Shown one piece after another: positions 9,601-22,400 of a stretch of 64,000 nt of DNA. Position 1 is the stretch's first letter. Each line of letters starts with the position of its first letter. Under the pieces are notes generated by a model. It saw only the letters and a program-made list of their open reading frames with translations. It made no database searches and was not told the DNA's origin. A program made the position numbers and the translations under genes. Origin of the DNA: Limanda limanda (Eukaryota > Chordata > Actinopteri > Pleuronectiformes > Pleuronectidae); the NCBI RefSeq assembly GCF_963576545.1, contig NW_026870395.1, positions 310,001-374,000 on the forward strand, read 5' to 3'.

Positions 9601-12600
9601 GACCTTCACAAAAAACGTTATTCAAGAATATCTCTTTCTCCTATGTGCTTTCATCCCTAACCCTAACCCTAACCCTTCCGAAAGTCGGAGAAGCTCAAGG
9701 ATGGTACAGATCGATGCGCGCTACCCCATTTAGTGGGGGTAGAGCCTACTTGCAAGTCTCTCCGACCTTCACAAAAAAAGTTATTCAAGAATATCTCCTC
9801 AGATTTGGGGGAATTTCGTCGGTCGACCTCTTCCGAAGGTCGTACAAGCTCGGGGATGGTACCAATCGATCTGCAGGACCCAAATTAGTCCAGATGCAAC
9901 CACTTTCCAAGTCTCTCCGACCTTCACAAAAAAAGTTATTCAAGAATATCTCTTTCTCCTATGTGCTTTCATCCCTAACCCTAACCCTAACCCTTCCGAA
10001 AGTCGGAGAAGCTCAACGATGGTACCGATCGATGCGCGCTACCCCATTTAGTGGGGGTAGAGCCTACTTGCAAGTCTCTCCGACCTTCACAAAAAAAGTT
10101 ATTCAAGAATATCTCTTTCTCCTATGTGCTTTCATCCCTAACCCTAACCCTAACCCTTCCGAAAGTCGGAGAAGCTCAAGGATGGTACCGATCGATGCGC
10201 GCTACCCCATTTAGTGGGGGTAGAGCCTACTTGCAAGTCTCTCCGACCTTCACAAAAAAAGTTATTCAAGAATATCTCTTTCTCCTATGTGCTTTCATCC
10301 CTAACCCTAACCCTAACCCTTCCGAAAGTCGGAGAAGCTCAAGGATGGTACCGATCGATGCGCGCTACCCCATTTAGTGGGGGTAGAGCCTACTTGCAAG
10401 TCTCTCCGACCTTCACAAAAAAAGTTATTCAAGAATATCTCTTTCTCCTATGTGCTTTCATCCCTAACCCTAACCCTAACCCTTCCGAAAGTCGGAGAAG
10501 CTCAAGGATGGTACCGATCGATGCGCGCTACCCCATTTAGTGGGGGTAGAGCCTACTTGCAAGTCTCTCCGACCTTCACAAAAAAAGTTATTCAAGAATA
10601 TCTCCTCAGATTTGGGGGAATTTCGTCGGTCGACCTCTTCCGAAGGTCGTACAAGCTCGGGGATGGTACCAATCGATCCGCAGGACCCAAATTAGTCCAG
10701 ATGCAACCACTTTCCAAGTCTCTCCGACCTTCACAAAAAAAGTTATTCAAGAATATCTCTTTCTCCTATGTGCTTTCATCCCTAACCCTAACCCTAACCC
10801 TTCCGAAAGTCGGAGAAGCTCAAGGATGGTACCGATCGATGCGCGCAACCCCATGTAGTGGGGGTAGAGCCTACTTGCAAGTCTCTCCGACCTTCACAAA
10901 AAAAGTTATTCAAGAATATCTCTTTCTCCTATGTGCTTTCATCCCTAACCCTAACCCTAACCCTTCCGAAAGTCGGAGAAGCTCAAGGATGGTACCGATC
11001 GATGCGCGCAACCCCATTTAGTGGGGGTAGAGCCTACTTGCAAGTCTCTCCGACCTTCACAAAAAAAGTTATTCAAGAATATCTCTTTCTCCTATGTGCT
11101 TTCATCCCTAACCCTAACCCTAACCCTTCCGAAAGTCGGAGAAGCTCAAGGATGGTACCGATCGATGCGCGCTACCCCATTTAGTGGGGGTAGAGCCTAC
11201 TTGCAAGTCTCTCCGACCTTCACAAAAAAAGTTATTCAAGAATATCTCCTCAGATTTGGGGGAATTTCGTCGGTCGACCTCTTCCGAAGGTCGTACAAGC
11301 TCGGGGATGGTACCAATCGATCCGCAGGACCCAAATTAGTCCAGATGCAACCACTTTTCAAGTCTCTCCGACCTTCACAAAAAAAGTTATTCAAGAATAT
11401 CTCTTTCTCCTATGTGCTTTCATCCCTAACCCTAACCCTAACCCTTCCGAAAGTCGGAGAAGCTCAAGGATGGTACCGATCGATGCGCGCTACCCCATTT
11501 AGTGGGGGTAGAGCCTACTTGCAAGTCTCTCCGACCTTCACAAAAAAAGTTATTCAAGAATATCTCTTTCTCCTATGTGCTTTCATCCCTAACCCTAACC
11601 CTAACCCTTCCGAAAGTCGGAGAAGCTCAAGGATGGTACCGATCGATGCGCGCTACCCCATTTAGTGGGGGTAGAGCCTACTTGCAAGTCTCTCGGACCT
11701 TCACAAAAAAAGTTATTCAAGAATATCTCTTTCTCCTATGTGCTTTCATCCTTAACCCTAACCCTAACCCTTCCGAAAGTCGGAGAAGCTCAAGGATGGT
11801 ACCGATCGATGCGCGCTACCCCATTTAGTGGGGGTAGAGCCTACTTGCAAGTCTCTCCGACCTTCACAAAAAAAGTTATTCAAGAATATCTCCTCAGATT
11901 TGGGGGAATTTCGTCGGTCGACCTCTTCCGAAGGTCGTACAAGCTCGGGGATGGTACCAATCGATCCGCAGGACCCAAATTAGTCCAGATGCAACCACTT
12001 TCCAAGTCTCTCCGACCTTCACAAAAAAAGTTATTCAAGAATATCTCTTTCTCCTATGTGCTTTCATCCCTAACCCTAACCCTAACCCTTCCGAAAGTCG
12101 GAGAAGCTCAAGGATGGTACCGATCGATGCGCGCTACCCCATTTAGTGGGGGTAGAGCCTACTTGCAAGTCTCTCCGACCTTCACAAAAAACGTTATTCA
12201 AGAATATCTCTTTCTCCTATGTGCTTTCATCCCTAACCCTAACCCTAACCCTTCCGAAAGTCGGAGAAGCTCAAGGATGGTACCGATCGATGCGCGCTAC
12301 CCCATTTAGTGGGGGTAGAGCCTACTTGCAAGTCTCTCCGACCTTCACAAAAAAAGTTATTCAAGAATATCTCCTCAGATTTGGGGGAATTTCGTCGGTC
12401 GACCTCTTCCGAAGGTCGTACAAGCTCGGGGATGGTACCAATCGATCTGCAGGACCCAAATTAGTCCAGATGCAACCACTTTCCAAGTCTCTCCGACCTT
12501 CACAAAAAAAGTTATTCAAGAATATCTCTTTCTCCTATGTGCTTTCATCCCTAACCCTAACCCTAACCCTTCCGAAAGTCGGAGAAGCTCAAGGATGGTA

Positions 12601-13433
12601 CCGATCGATGCGCGCTACCCCATTTAGTGGGGGTAGAGCCTACTTGCAAGTCTCTCCGACCTTCACAAAAAACGTTATTCAAGAATATCTCTTTCTCCTA
12701 TGTGCTTTCATCCCTAACCCTAACCCTAACCCTTCCGAAAGTCGGAGAAGCTCAAGGATGGTACCGATCGATGCGCGCTACCCCATTTAGTGGGGGTAGA
12801 GCCTACTTGCAAGTCTCTCCGACCTTCACAAAAAAAGTTATTCAAGAATATCTCTTTCTCCTATGTGCTTTCATCCCTAACCCTAACCCTAACCCTTCCG
12901 AAAGTCGGAGAAGCTCAAGGATGGTACCGATCGATGCGCGCTACCCCATTTAGTGGGGGTAGAGCCTACTTGCAAGTCTCTCCGACCTTCACAAAAAAAG
13001 TTATTCAAGAATATCTCTTTCTCCTATGTGCTTTCATCCCTAACCCTAACCCTAACCCTTCCGAAAGTCGGAGAAGCTCAAGGATGGTACCGATCGATGC
13101 GCGCAACCCCATTTAGTGGGGGTAGAGCCTACTTGAAAGTCTCTCCGACCTTCACAAAAAAAGTTATTCAAGAATATCTCCTCAGATTTGGGGGAATTTC
13201 GTCGGTCGACCTCTTCCGAAGGTCGTACAAGCTCGGGGATGGTACCAATCGATCTGCAGGACCCAAATTAGTCCAGATGCAACCACTTTCCAAGTCTCTC
13301 CGACCTTCACAAAAAAAGTTATTCAAGAATATCTCTTTCTCCTATGTGCTTTCATCCCTAACCCTAACCCTAACCCTTCCGAAAGTCGGAGAAGCTCAAG
13401 GATGGTACCGATCGATGCGCGCTACCCCATTTA
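4418..13433 (+). repeat. Higher-order repeat, 4,508 bp, two tandem copies
   Basis: Copy 1 (about 4418-8925) and copy 2 (about 8926-13433) have identical order of 28 monomers (21 A + 7 B). They share private variants exactly 4,508 bp apart: GTAACGATCG (4554/9062), CTCAACGATGG (5507/10015), ACCCCATGTAG (6341/10849), CACTTTTCAAG (6845/11353), CTCTCGGACC (7184/11692), CATCCTTAACC (7241/11749) and CTTGAAAGTC (8627/13135). I noted two differences: CTCAAAGATGG near 8246 versus CTCAAGGATGG, and GATCCGCAGG near 7936 versus GATCTGCAGG near 12444. This implies a very recent duplication. Confidence 0.93.
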
Positions 13434-16400
13434 GTGGGGGTAAAGCCTACTTGCAAGTCTCTCCGACCTTCACAAAAAAAGTTATTCAAGAATATCTCTT
13501 TCTCCTATGTGCTTTCATCCCTAACCCTAACCCTAACCCTTCCGAAAGTCGGAGAAGCTCAAGGATGGTACCGATCGATGCGCGCTACCCCATTTAGTGG
13601 GGGTAGAGCCTACTTGCAAGTCTCTCCGACCTTCACAAAAAAAGTTATTCAAGAATATCTCTTTCTCCTATGTGCTTTCATCCCTAACCCTAACCCTAAC
13701 CCTTCCGAAAGTCGGAGAAGCTCAAGGATGGTACCGATCGATGCGCGCTACCCAATTTAGTGGGGGTAGAGCCTACTTGCAAGTCTCTCGGACCTTCACA
13801 AAAAAAGTTATTCAAGAATATCTCTTTCTCCTATGTGCTTTCATCCCTAACCCTAACCCTAACCCTTCCGAAAGTCGGAGAAGCTCAAGGATGGTACCGA
13901 TCGATGTGCGCTACCCCATTTAGTGGGGGTAGAGCCTACTTGCAAGTCTCTCCGACCTTCACAAAAAAAGTTATTCAAGAATATCTCCTCAGATTTGGGG
14001 GAATTTCGTCGGTCGACCTCTTCCGAAGGTCGTACAAGCTCGGGGATGGTACCAATCGATCTGCAGGACCCAAATTAGTCCAGATGCAACCACTTTCCAA
14101 GTCTCTCCGACCTTCACAAAAAAAGTTATTCAAGAATATCTCTTTCTCCTATGTGCTTTCATCCCTAACCCTAACCCTAACCCTTCCGAAAGTCGGAGAA
14201 GCTCAAGGATGGTACCGATCGATGTGCGCTACCCCATTTAGTGGGGGTAGAGCCTACTTGCAAGTCTCTCCGACCTTCACAAAAAAAGTTATTCAAGAAT
14301 ATCTCCTCAGATTTGGGGGAATTTCGTCGGTCGACCTCTTCCGAAGGTCGTACAAGCTCGGGGATGGTACCAATCGATCTGCAGGACCCAAATTAGTCCA
14401 GATGCAACCACTTTCCAAGTCTCTCCGACCTTCACAAAAAAAGTTATTCAAGAATATCTCTTTCTCCTATGTGCTTTCATCCCTAACCCTAACCCTAACC
14501 CTTCCGAAAGTCGGAGAAGCTCAAGGATGGTACCGATCGATGCGCGTAACCCCATTTAGTGGGGGTAGAGCCTACTTGCAAGTCTCTCCGACCTTCACAA
14601 AAAAAGTTATTCAAGAATATCTCTTTCTCCTATGTGCTTTCATCCCTAACCCTAACCCTAACCCTTCCGAAAGTCAGAGAAGCTCAAGGATGGTACCGAT
14701 CGATGCGCGCAACCCCATTTAGTGGGGGTAGAGCCTACTTGCAAGTCTCTCCGACCTTCACAAAAAAAGTTATTCAAGAATATCTCCTCAGATTTGGGGG
14801 AATTTCGTCGGTCGACCTCTTTCGAAGGTCGTACAAGCTCGGGGATGGTACCAATCGATCTGCAGGACCCAAATTAGTCCAGATGCAACCACTTTCCAAG
14901 TCTCTCCGACCTTCACAAAAAAAGTTATTCAAGAATATCTCTTTCTCCTATGTGCTTTCATCCCTAACCCTAACCCTAACCCTTCCGAAAGTCGGAGAAG
15001 CTCAAGGATGGTACCGATCGATGCGCGCTACCCCATTTAGTGGGGGTAGAGCCTACTTGCAAGTCTCTCCGACCTTCACAAAAAAAGTTATTCAAGAATA
15101 TCTCTTTCTCCTATGTGCTTTCATCCCTAACCCTAACCCTAACCCTTCCGAAAGTCGGAGAAGCTCAAGGATGGTACCGATCGATGCGCGCTACCCCATT
15201 TAGTGGGGGTAGAGCCTACTTGCAAGTCTCTCCGACCTTCATAAAAAAAGTTATTCAAGAATATCTCTTTCTCCTATGTGCTTTCATCCCTAACCCTAAC
15301 CCTAACCCTTCCGAAAGTCGGAGAAGCTCAAGGATGGTACCGATCGATGCGCGCAACCCCATTTAGTGGGGGTAGAGCCTACTTGCAAGTCTCTCCGACC
15401 TTCACAAAAAAAGTTATTCAAGAATATCTCCTCAGATTTGGGGGAATTTCGTCGGTCGACCTCTTTCGAAGGTCGTACAAGCTCGGGGATGGTACCAATC
15501 GATCCGCAGGACCCAAATTAGTCCAGATGCAACCACTTTTCAAGTCTCTCCGACCTTCACAAAAAAAGTTATTCAAGAATATCTCTTTCTCCTATGTGCT
15601 TTCATCCCTAACCCTAACCCTAACCCTTCCGAAAGTCGGAGAAGCTCAAGGATGGTACCGATCGATGCGCGCTACCCCATTTAGTGGGGGTAGAGCCTAC
15701 TTGCAAGTCTCTCCGACCTTCACAAAAAAAGTTATTCAAGAATATCTCTTTCTCCTATGTGCTTTCATCCCTAACCCTAACCCTAACCCTTCCGAAAGTC
15801 GGAGAAGCTCAAGGATGGTACCGATCGATGCGCGCTACCCCATTTAGTGGGGGTAGAGCCTACTTGCAAGTCTCTCCGACCTTCACAAAAAAAGTTATTC
15901 AAGAATATCTCTTTCTCCTATGTGCTTTCATCCCTAACCCTAACCCTAACCCTTCCGAAAGTCGGAGAAGCTCAAGGATGGTACCGATCGATGCGCGCAA
16001 CCCCATTTAGTGGGGGTAGAGCCTACTTGCAAGTCTCTCCGACCTTCACAAAAAAAGTTATTCAAGAATATCTCCTCAGATTTGGGGGAATTTCGTCGGT
16101 CGACCTCTTCCGAAGGTCGTACAAGCTCGGGGATGGTACCAATCGATCCGCAGGACCCAAATTAGTCCAGATGCAACCACTTTTCAAGTCTCTCCGACCT
16201 TCACAAAAAAAGTTATTCAAGAATATCTCTTTCTCCTATGTGCTTTCATCCCTAACCCTAACCCTAACCCTTCCGAAAGTCGGAGAAGCTCAAGGATGGT
16301 ACCGATCGATGCGCGCAACCCCATTTAGTGGGGGTAGAGCCTACTTGCAAGTCTCTCCGACCTTCACAAAAAAAGTTATTCAAGAATATCTCCTCAGATT

Positions 16401-19400
16401 TGGGGGAATTTCGTCGGTCGACCTCTTTCGAAGGTCGTACAAGCTCGGGGATAGTACCAATCGATCCGCAGGACCCAAATTAGTCCAGATGCAACCACTT
16501 TCCAAGTCTCTCCGACCTTCACAAAAAAAGTTATTCAAGAATATCTCTTTCTCCTATGTGCTTTCATCCCTAACCCTAACCCTAACCCTTCCGAAAGTCG
16601 GAGAAGCTCAAGGATGGTACCGATCGATGCGCGCTACCCCATTTAGTGGGGGTAGAGCCTACTTGCAAGTCTCTCCGACCTTCACAAAAAAAGTTATTCA
16701 AGAATATCTCTTTCTCCTATGTGCTTTCATCCCTAACCCTAACCCTAACCCTTCCGAAAGTCGGAGAAGCTCAAGGATGGTACCGATCGATGCGCGCTAC
16801 CCCATTTAGTGGGGGTAGAGCCTACTTGCAAGTCTCTCCGACCTTCACAAAAAAAGTTATTCAAGAATATCTCTTTCTCCTATGTGCTTTCATCCCTAAC
16901 CCTAACCCTAACCCTTCCGAAAGTCGGAGAAGCTCAAGGATGGTACTGGTCGATGCGCGCAACCCCATTTAGTGGGGGTAGAGCCTACTTGCAAGTCTCT
17001 CTGACCTTCACAAAAAAAGTTATTCAAGAATATCTCCTCAGATTTGGGGGAATTTCGTCGGTCGACCTCTTCCGAAGGTCGTACAAGCTCGGGGATGGTA
17101 CCAATCGATCCGCAGGACCCAAATTAGTCCAGATGCAACCACTTTCCAAGTCTCTCCGACCTTCACAAAAAAAGTTATTCAAGAATATCTCTTTCTCCTA
17201 TGTGCTTTCATCCCTAACCCTAACCCTAACCCTTCCGAAAGTCGGAGAAGCTCAAGGATGGTACCGATCGATGCGCGCTACCCCATTTAGTGGGGGTAGA
17301 GCCTACTTGCAAGTCTCTCGGACCTTCACAAAAAAAGTTATTCAAGAATATCTCTTTCTCCTATGTGCTTTCATCCCTAACCCTAACCCTAACCCTTCCG
17401 AAAGTCGGAGAAGCTCAAGGATGGTACCGATCGATGCGCGCTACCCCATTTAGTGGGGGTAGAGCCTACTTGCAAGTCTCTCCGACCTTCACAAAAAAAG
17501 TTATTCAAGAATATCTCCTCAGATTTGGGGGAATTTCGTCGGTCGACCTCTTCCGAAGGTCGTACAAGCTCGGGGATGGTACCAATCGATCCGCAGGACC
17601 CAAATTAGTCCAGATGCAACCACTTTCCAAGTCTCTCCGACCTTCACAAAAAAAGTTATTCAAGAATATCTCTTTCTCCTATGTGCTTTCATCCCTAACC
17701 CTAACCCTAACCCTTCCGAAAGTCGGAGAAGCTCAAGGATGGTACCGATCGATGCGCGCTACCCCATTTAGTGGGGGTAGAGCCTACTTGCAAGTCTCTC
17801 CGACCTTCACAAAAAAAGTTATTCAAGAATATCTCCTCAGATTTGGGGGAATTTCGTCGGTCGACCTCTTCCGAAGGTCGTACAAGCTCGGGGATGGTAC
17901 CAATCGATCCGCAGGACCCAAATTAGTCCAGATGCAACCACTTTCCAAGTCTCTCCGACCTTCACAAAAAAAGTTATTCAAGAATATCTCTTTCTCCTAT
18001 GTGCTTTCATCCCTAACCCTAACCCTTCCGAAAGTCGGAGAAGCTCAAGGATGGTACCGATCGATGCGCGCTACCCCATTTAGTGGGGGTAGAGCCTACT
18101 TGCAAGTCTCTCCGACCTTCACAAAAAAAGTTATTCAAGAATATCTCTTTCTCCTATGTGCTTTCATCCCTAACCCTAACCCTAACCCTTCCGAAAGTCG
18201 GAGAAGCTCAAGGATGGTACCGATCGATGCGCGCAACCCCATTTAGTGGGGGTAGAGCCTACTTGCAAGTCTCTCCGACCTTCACAAAAAACGTTATTCA
18301 AGAATATCTCCTCAGATTTGGGGGAATTTCGTCGGTCGACCTCTTCCGAAGGTCGTACAAGCTCGGGGATGGTACCAATCGATCCGCAGGACCCAAATTA
18401 GTCCAGATGCAACCACTTTCCAAGTCTCTCCGACCTTCACAAAAAAAGTTATTCAAGAATATCTCTTTCTCCTATGTGCTTTCATCCCTAACCCTAACCC
18501 TAACCCTTCCGAAAGTCGGAGAAGCTCAAGGATGGTACCGATCGATGCGCGCTACCCCATTTAGTGGGGGTAGAGCCTACTTGCAAGTCTCTCCGACCTT
18601 CACAAAAAACGTTATTCAAGAATATCTCTTTCTCCTATGTGCTTTCATCCCTAACCCTAACCCTAACCCTTCCGAAAGTCGGAGAAGCTCAAGGATGGTA
18701 CCGATCGATGCGCGCTACCCCATTTAGTGGGGGTAGAGCCTACTTGCAAGTCTCTCCGACCTTCACAAAAAAAGTTATTCAAGAATATCTCCTCAGATTT
18801 GGGGGAATTTCGTCGGTCGACCTCTTCCGAAGGTCGTACAAGCTCGGGGATGGTACCAATCGATCCGCAGGACCCAAATTAGTCCAGATGCAACCACTTT
18901 CCAAGTCTCTCCGACCTTCACAAAAAAAGTTATTCAAGAATATCTCTTTCTCCTATGTGCTTTCATCCCTAACCCTAACCCTTCCGAAAGTCGGAGAAGC
19001 TCAAGGATGGTACCGATCGATGCGCGCTACCCCATTTAGTGGGGGTAGAGCCTACTTGCAAGTCTCTCCGACCTTCACAAAAAAAGTTATTCAAGAATAT
19101 CTCCTCAGATTTGGGGGAATTTCGTCGGTCGACCTCTTCCGAAGGTCGTACAAGCTCGGGGATGGTACCAATCGATCCGCAGGACCCAAATTAGTCCAGA
19201 TGCAACCACTTTCCAAGTCTCTCCGACCTTCACAAAAAAAGTTATTCAAGAATATCTCTTTCTCCTATGTGCTTTCATCCCTAACCCTAACCCTAACCCT
19301 TCCGAAAGTCGGAGAAGCTCAAGGATGGTACCGATCGATGCGCGCTACCCCATTTAGTGGGGGTAGAGCCTACTTGCAAGTCTCTCCGACCTTCACAAAA

Positions 19401-22400
19401 AAAGTTATTCAAGAATATCTCTTTCTCCTATGTGCTTTCATCCCTAACCCTAACCCTAACCCTTCCGAAAGTCGGAGAAGCTCAAGGATGGTACCGATCG
19501 ATGCGCGCAACCCCATTTAGTGGGGGTAGAGCCTACTTGCAAGTCTCTCCGACCTTCACAAAAAACGTTATTCAAGAATATCTCCTCAGATTTGGGGGAA
19601 TTTCGTCGGTCGACCTCTTCCGAAGGTCGTACAAGCTCGGGGATGGTACCAATCGATCCGCAGGACCCAAATTAGTCCAGATGCAACCACTTTCCAAGTC
19701 TCTCCGACCTTCACAAAAAAAGTTATTCAAGAATATCTCTTTCTCCTATGTGCTTTCATCCCTAACCCTAACCCTAACCCTTCCGAAAGTCGGAGAAGCT
19801 CAAGGATGGTACCGATCGATGCGCGCTACCCCATTTAGTGGGGGTAGAGCCTACTTGCAAGTCTCTCCGACCTTCACAAAAAACGTTATTCAAGAATATC
19901 TCTTTCTCCTATGTGCTTTCATCCCTAACCCTAACCCTAACCCTTCCGAAAGTCGGAGAAGCTCAAGGATGGTACCGATCGATGCGCGCTACCCCATTTA
20001 GTGGGGGTAGAGCCTACTTGCAAGTCTCTCCGACCTTCACAAAAAAAGTTATTCAAGAATATCTCCTCAGATTTGGGGGAATTTCGTCGGTCGACCTCTT
20101 CCGAAGGTCGTACAAGCTCGGGGATGGTACCAATCGATCCGCAGGACCCAAATTAGTCCAGATGCAACCACTTTCCAAGTCTCTCCGACCTTCACAAAAA
20201 AAGTTATTCAAGAATATCTCTTTCTCCTATGTGCTTTCATCCCTAACCCTAACCCTAACCCTTCCGAAAGTCGGAGAAGCTCAAGGATGGTACCGATCGA
20301 TGCGCGCTACCCCATTTAGTGGGGGTAGAGCCTACTTGCAAGTCTCTCCGACCTTCACAAAAAAAGTTATTCAAGAATATCTCTTTCTCCTATGTGCTTT
20401 CATCCCTAACCCTAACCCTAACCCTTCCGAAAGTCGGAGAAGCTCAAGGATGGTACCGATCGATGCGCGCTACCCCATTTAGTGGGGGTAGAGCCTACTT
20501 GCAAGTCTCTCCGACCTTCACAAAAAAAGTTATTCAAGAATATCTCTTTCTCCTATGTGCTTTCATCCCTAACCCTAACCCTAACCCTTCCGAAAGTCGG
20601 AGAAGCTCAAGGATGGTACCGATCGATGCGCGCTACCCCATTTAGTGGGGGTAGAGCCTACTTGCAAGTCTCTCCGACCTTCACAAAAAAAGTTATTCAA
20701 GAATATCTCTTTCTCCTATGTGCTTTCATCCCTAACCCTAACCCTAACCCTTCCGAAAGTCGGAGAAGCTCAAGGATGGTACCGATCGATGCGCGCAACC
20801 CCATTTAGTGGGGGTACAGCCTACTTGCAAGTCTCTCCGACCTTCACAAAAAAAGTTATTCAAGAATATCTCCTCAGATTTGGGGGAATTTCGTCGGTCG
20901 ACCTCTTCCGAAGGTCGTACAAGCTCGGGGATGGTACCAATCGATCCGCAGGACCCAAATTAGTCCAGATGCAACCACTTTCCAAGTCTCTCCGACCTTC
21001 ACAAAAAAAGTTATTCAAGAATATCTCTTTCTCCTATGTGCTTTCATCCCTAACCCTAACCCTAACCCTTCCGAAAGTCGGAGAAGCTCAAGGATGGTAC
21101 CGATCGATGCGCGCTACCCCATTTAGTGGGGGTAGAGCCTACTTGCAAGTCTCTCCGACCTTCACAAAAAAAGTTATTCAAGAATATCTCTTTCTCCTAT
21201 GTGCTTTCATCCCTAACCCTAACCCTAACCCTTCCGAAAGTCAGAGAAGCTCAAGGATGGTACCGATCGATGCGCGCAACCCCATTTAGTGGGGGTAGAG
21301 CCTACTTGCAAGTCTCTCCGACCTTCACAAAAAAAGTTATTCAAGAATATCTCCTCAGATTTGGGGGAATTTCGTCGGTCGACCTCTTTCGAAGGTCGTA
21401 CAAGCTCGGGGATGGTACCAATCGATCCGCAGGACCCAAATTAGTCCAGATGCAACCACTTTCCAAGTCTCTCCGACCTTCACAAAAAAAGTTATTCAAG
21501 AATATCTCTTTCTCCTATGTGCTTTCATCCCTAACCCTAACCCTAACCCTTCCGAAAGTCGGAGAAGCTCAAGGATGGTACCGATCGATGCGCGCTACCC
21601 CATTTAGTGGGGGTAGAGCCTACTTGCAAGTCTCTCCGACCTTCACAAAAAAAGTTATTCAAGAATATCTCTTTCTCCTATGTGCTTTCATCCCTAACCC
21701 TAACCCTAACCCTTCCGAAAGTCGGAGAAGCTCAAGGATGGTACCGATCGATGCGCGCTACCCCATTTAGTGGGGGTAGAGCCTCCTTGCAAGTCTCTCC
21801 GACCTTCACAAAAAAAGTTATTCAAGAATATCTCTTTCTCCTATGTGCTTTCATCCCTAACCCTAACCCTAACCCTTCCGAAAGTCGGAGAAGCTCAAGG
21901 ATAGTACTGGTCGATGCGCGCAACCCCATTTAGTGGGGGTAGAGCCTACTTGCAAGTCTCTCCGACCTTCAGAAAAAAAGTTATTCAAGAATATCTCCTC
22001 AGATTTGGGGGAATTTCGTCGGTCGACCTCTTCCGAAGGTTGTACAAGCTCGGGGATGGTACCAATCGATCCGCAGGACCCAAATTAGTCCAGATGCAAC
22101 CACTTTCCAAGTCTCTCCGACCTTCACAAAAAAAGTTATTCAAGAATATCTCTTTCTCCTATGTGCTTTCATCCCTAACCCTAACCCTAACCCTTCCGAA
22201 AGTCGGAGAAGCTCAAGGATGGTACCGATCGATGCGCGCTACCCCATTTAGTGGGGGTAGAGCCTACTTGCAAGTCTCTCCGACCTTCACAAAAAACGTT
22301 ATTCAAGAATATCTCTTTCTCCTATGTGCTTTCATCCCTAACCCTAACCCTAACCCTTCCGAAAGTCGGAGAAGCTCAAGGATGGTACCGATCGATGCGC

